A DNA stretch of 64,000 nucleotides from Acrasis kona. Its lineage: Eukaryota > Heterolobosea > Eutetramitea > Acrasida > Acrasidae. Positions within the stretch are counted from its first letter, which is position 1. Each line of letters begins with the position of its first letter. A model generated the notes under the pieces. It saw only the letters and a program-made list of their open reading frames with translations, ran no database searches and was not told the DNA's origin. Of this stretch, positions 62,952 through 64,000 are shown one piece after another. The stretch is from contig JAOPGA020000687.1 of the NCBI GenBank assembly GCA_026419775.2, positions 82,461-146,460 on the forward strand, given 5' to 3'. The position numbers and the translations under genes are program-made.

Positions 62952-64000
62952 TTAAAATGTTGAAGAAAACAACCCTAATGTCTTCATGCGAGGGTCTAAT
63001 ACGCTTGCTACAAAATAAGTGTCGTTGCAGTCGGCAAGGTTGTAGTACTTTTGAAAATGTACGTAACCAGAACGAACAGCATCAATAATGTCATCATCCA
63101 TATCATCAAATCCGTTGCTCTTCTCCAAAATACTGTTGAAGTGGTCATCAATCTCATAGTAGATTGCTAGGCTTTGTGATATTTGTGGCTGTCCCTCAGA
63201 AACATTTTTGGTTAGCTCTTCAAATTTGGCAAGGACTCGTCTGACTTTATTAAGATATAACCACTCTGGACTAGACATCTTGAGATGCTGCCTTTTCAAA
63301 TCATTTTCAACAAAAAGGTTATACTGCTCTTCATAANCACACCCTCTATCAATCATGTAATATGTGGAGTTCCATCGATTTGCAACATTGTATTGAATTT
63401 GATTTGCTGGCTTTTGCGTCTGGTTACATATGAACTTCCAGTAGTCTAGTTGTTGAGGTGAATTTCCTATCAATATAGACAAGGCACGGACTTTTAGAAT
63501 TGGGCTTGTGCTGTCAACAGAGATGTTCTTGTTATAATCCTCAGCATCTTTAATTGTTCCTGAACAAGGATGGTTTGTACACACAAATTGATAACATGCG
63601 CCAAACAACGGACAAAATGATCCTTTGTGAATTGAGGAATGAGTTTTTCAATCTCTGAGGCAAGAGTAAGGTTGTTTCCTGCATTATCCCCTGTAATTGC
63701 AAACAATTTGTCCTCTATACCAACATGCTTTAGGCTTTTAGCGATGACATGGGCCATGTTCTCACCAGAATGTTTACCAATGAGGCGAGCAAAGTCTAGC
63801 ACGCGCTCTTGATAATTGAAATCATCATCTATCCAGTGAACAACAATTCCAAGAAAGGGTAAATTAGACGAGTTTGTCCAGGCATCAGTTGATATTGATA
63901 CTGTATTTGCTGATTGGAGAACAATACGCAAGGTATCCATGACTTGATTATATTCTTGTTCAACTTGGCTTTTCAAAGTGATACGTGATAAGATTGGAAC
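62952..64000 (-). pseudogene. hAT-family transposase, frameshifted and truncated
   Basis: The upstream frame (off the right edge to 63494) carries hAT catalytic-core motifs VSISTDAWTNSSN, AITGDNAGNN and RCLAHVINLCVQ. The downstream frame (63608-62952) carries the continuation (KVRALSILIGNS, WNSTYYM) and ends near ASVLDPRMK, where hAT proteins normally continue into the dimerisation domain. The two frames differ by one base near 63545, and the C-terminal dimerisation region is replaced by the inverted repeat of the Harbinger element. An ambiguous base occurs at 63337. Non-functional as read. Confidence 0.8.
62955..62981 (-). repeat. right terminal inverted repeat
   Basis: 27 bp, reverse complement of 61529-61555; it also encodes the last residues of the truncated hAT frame. 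Confidence 0.85.

Larger units (their letters stand above)
61529..62981 (+). mobile_element. PIF/Harbinger-like DNA transposon with 27-bp terminal inverted repeats
   Basis: A perfect 27-bp inverted repeat, starting ACATTAGGGTTGTTTTC, bounds the element at 61529-61555 and 62955-62981. It contains a broken DDE transposase on the + strand and a small acidic frame on the - strand. Subterminal regions are AT-rich with repeated TTGAA/TTCAA motifs. No target-site duplication is seen: left flank ends AGCAATAA and right flank begins CTTCATGCG. The right end sits inside the reading frame of a hAT transposase that has no counterpart left of the element, so sequence was probably lost after insertion. Confidence 0.75.

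Noticed and set aside
1..64000. CRISPR arrays, bacterial operons, ribosome-binding sites
   Set aside because: No regularly spaced repeats and the gene structures are eukaryotic.

Overview
The window is eukaryotic nuclear DNA from a gene-dense protist. It shows split protein genes, a nuclear-type tRNA with an anticodon-loop intron, and orthologues of Miro, VPS4, SF3B4, PUS3, RAMP4 and eL19. Introns are very short (34-49 bp, almost all GT-AG), many genes are intronless, and neighbouring genes sit 3-100 bp apart. All three standard stop codons are used. A flagellar EFHC-type protein, Asn/Gln-rich low complexity, many tyrosine-kinase-like (TKL) kinases, an OPT transporter and a cytochrome-b5/acyl-CoA dehydrogenase fusion would fit a free-living amoeboflagellate such as a heterolobosean (Naegleria/Acrasis relatives). 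That placement is inference and was not tested by any search.

Layout. 1-6.6 kb: ALG3 (partial), a zinc-ribbon-like hypothetical, a 2-phosphoglycerate-kinase-like P-loop protein, tRNA-Tyr, VPS4 and BTG/Tob. 6.6-7.9 kb: a decayed coding region. 7.9-28.5 kb: a cell-surface repeat protein, OPT transporter, NT-C2 coiled-coil protein, EME1, Miro, EFHC, two oxidoreductases, eL19, RAMP4, a trypsin-like protease, an FG nucleoporin and a b5-acyl-CoA dehydrogenase. 28.8-42.4 kb: a beta-trefoil/kinase fusion, CRYZL1-like, TMEM53-like, SF3B4, PUS3, a tail-anchored UMP-CMP kinase, transposon debris with telomere-like motifs, an LRR/coiled-coil/PD-(D/E)XK protein, a small membrane protein and a PIP kinase-TPR protein. 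42.5-58.8 kb: a large LRR protein, a PH-kinase-repeat-pseudophosphatase giant, a nucleotidyltransferase, a receptor kinase, an F-box polytopic membrane protein and a metallophosphoesterase. 58.8-64 kb: an accessory end with a second PD-(D/E)XK nuclease-like gene, a degraded PIF/Harbinger-type element with perfect 27-bp inverted repeats, and a broken hAT transposase.

The housekeeping part is ordinary, although several genes are unusual domain fusions. The genes do not form operons. They are arranged head-to-head with shared 33-39 bp promoters or tail-to-tail with touching or overlapping 3' ends. The most unusual candidates are: tRNA-Tyr with an extra 16-nt insertion in its D-loop; the signalling protein combining PH, TKL kinase and a dual-specificity phosphatase domain whose catalytic Cys is Ser; and two nuclease-fold proteins that may be Crinkler-like effector or selfish-element-associated genes, both next to transposon remnants.
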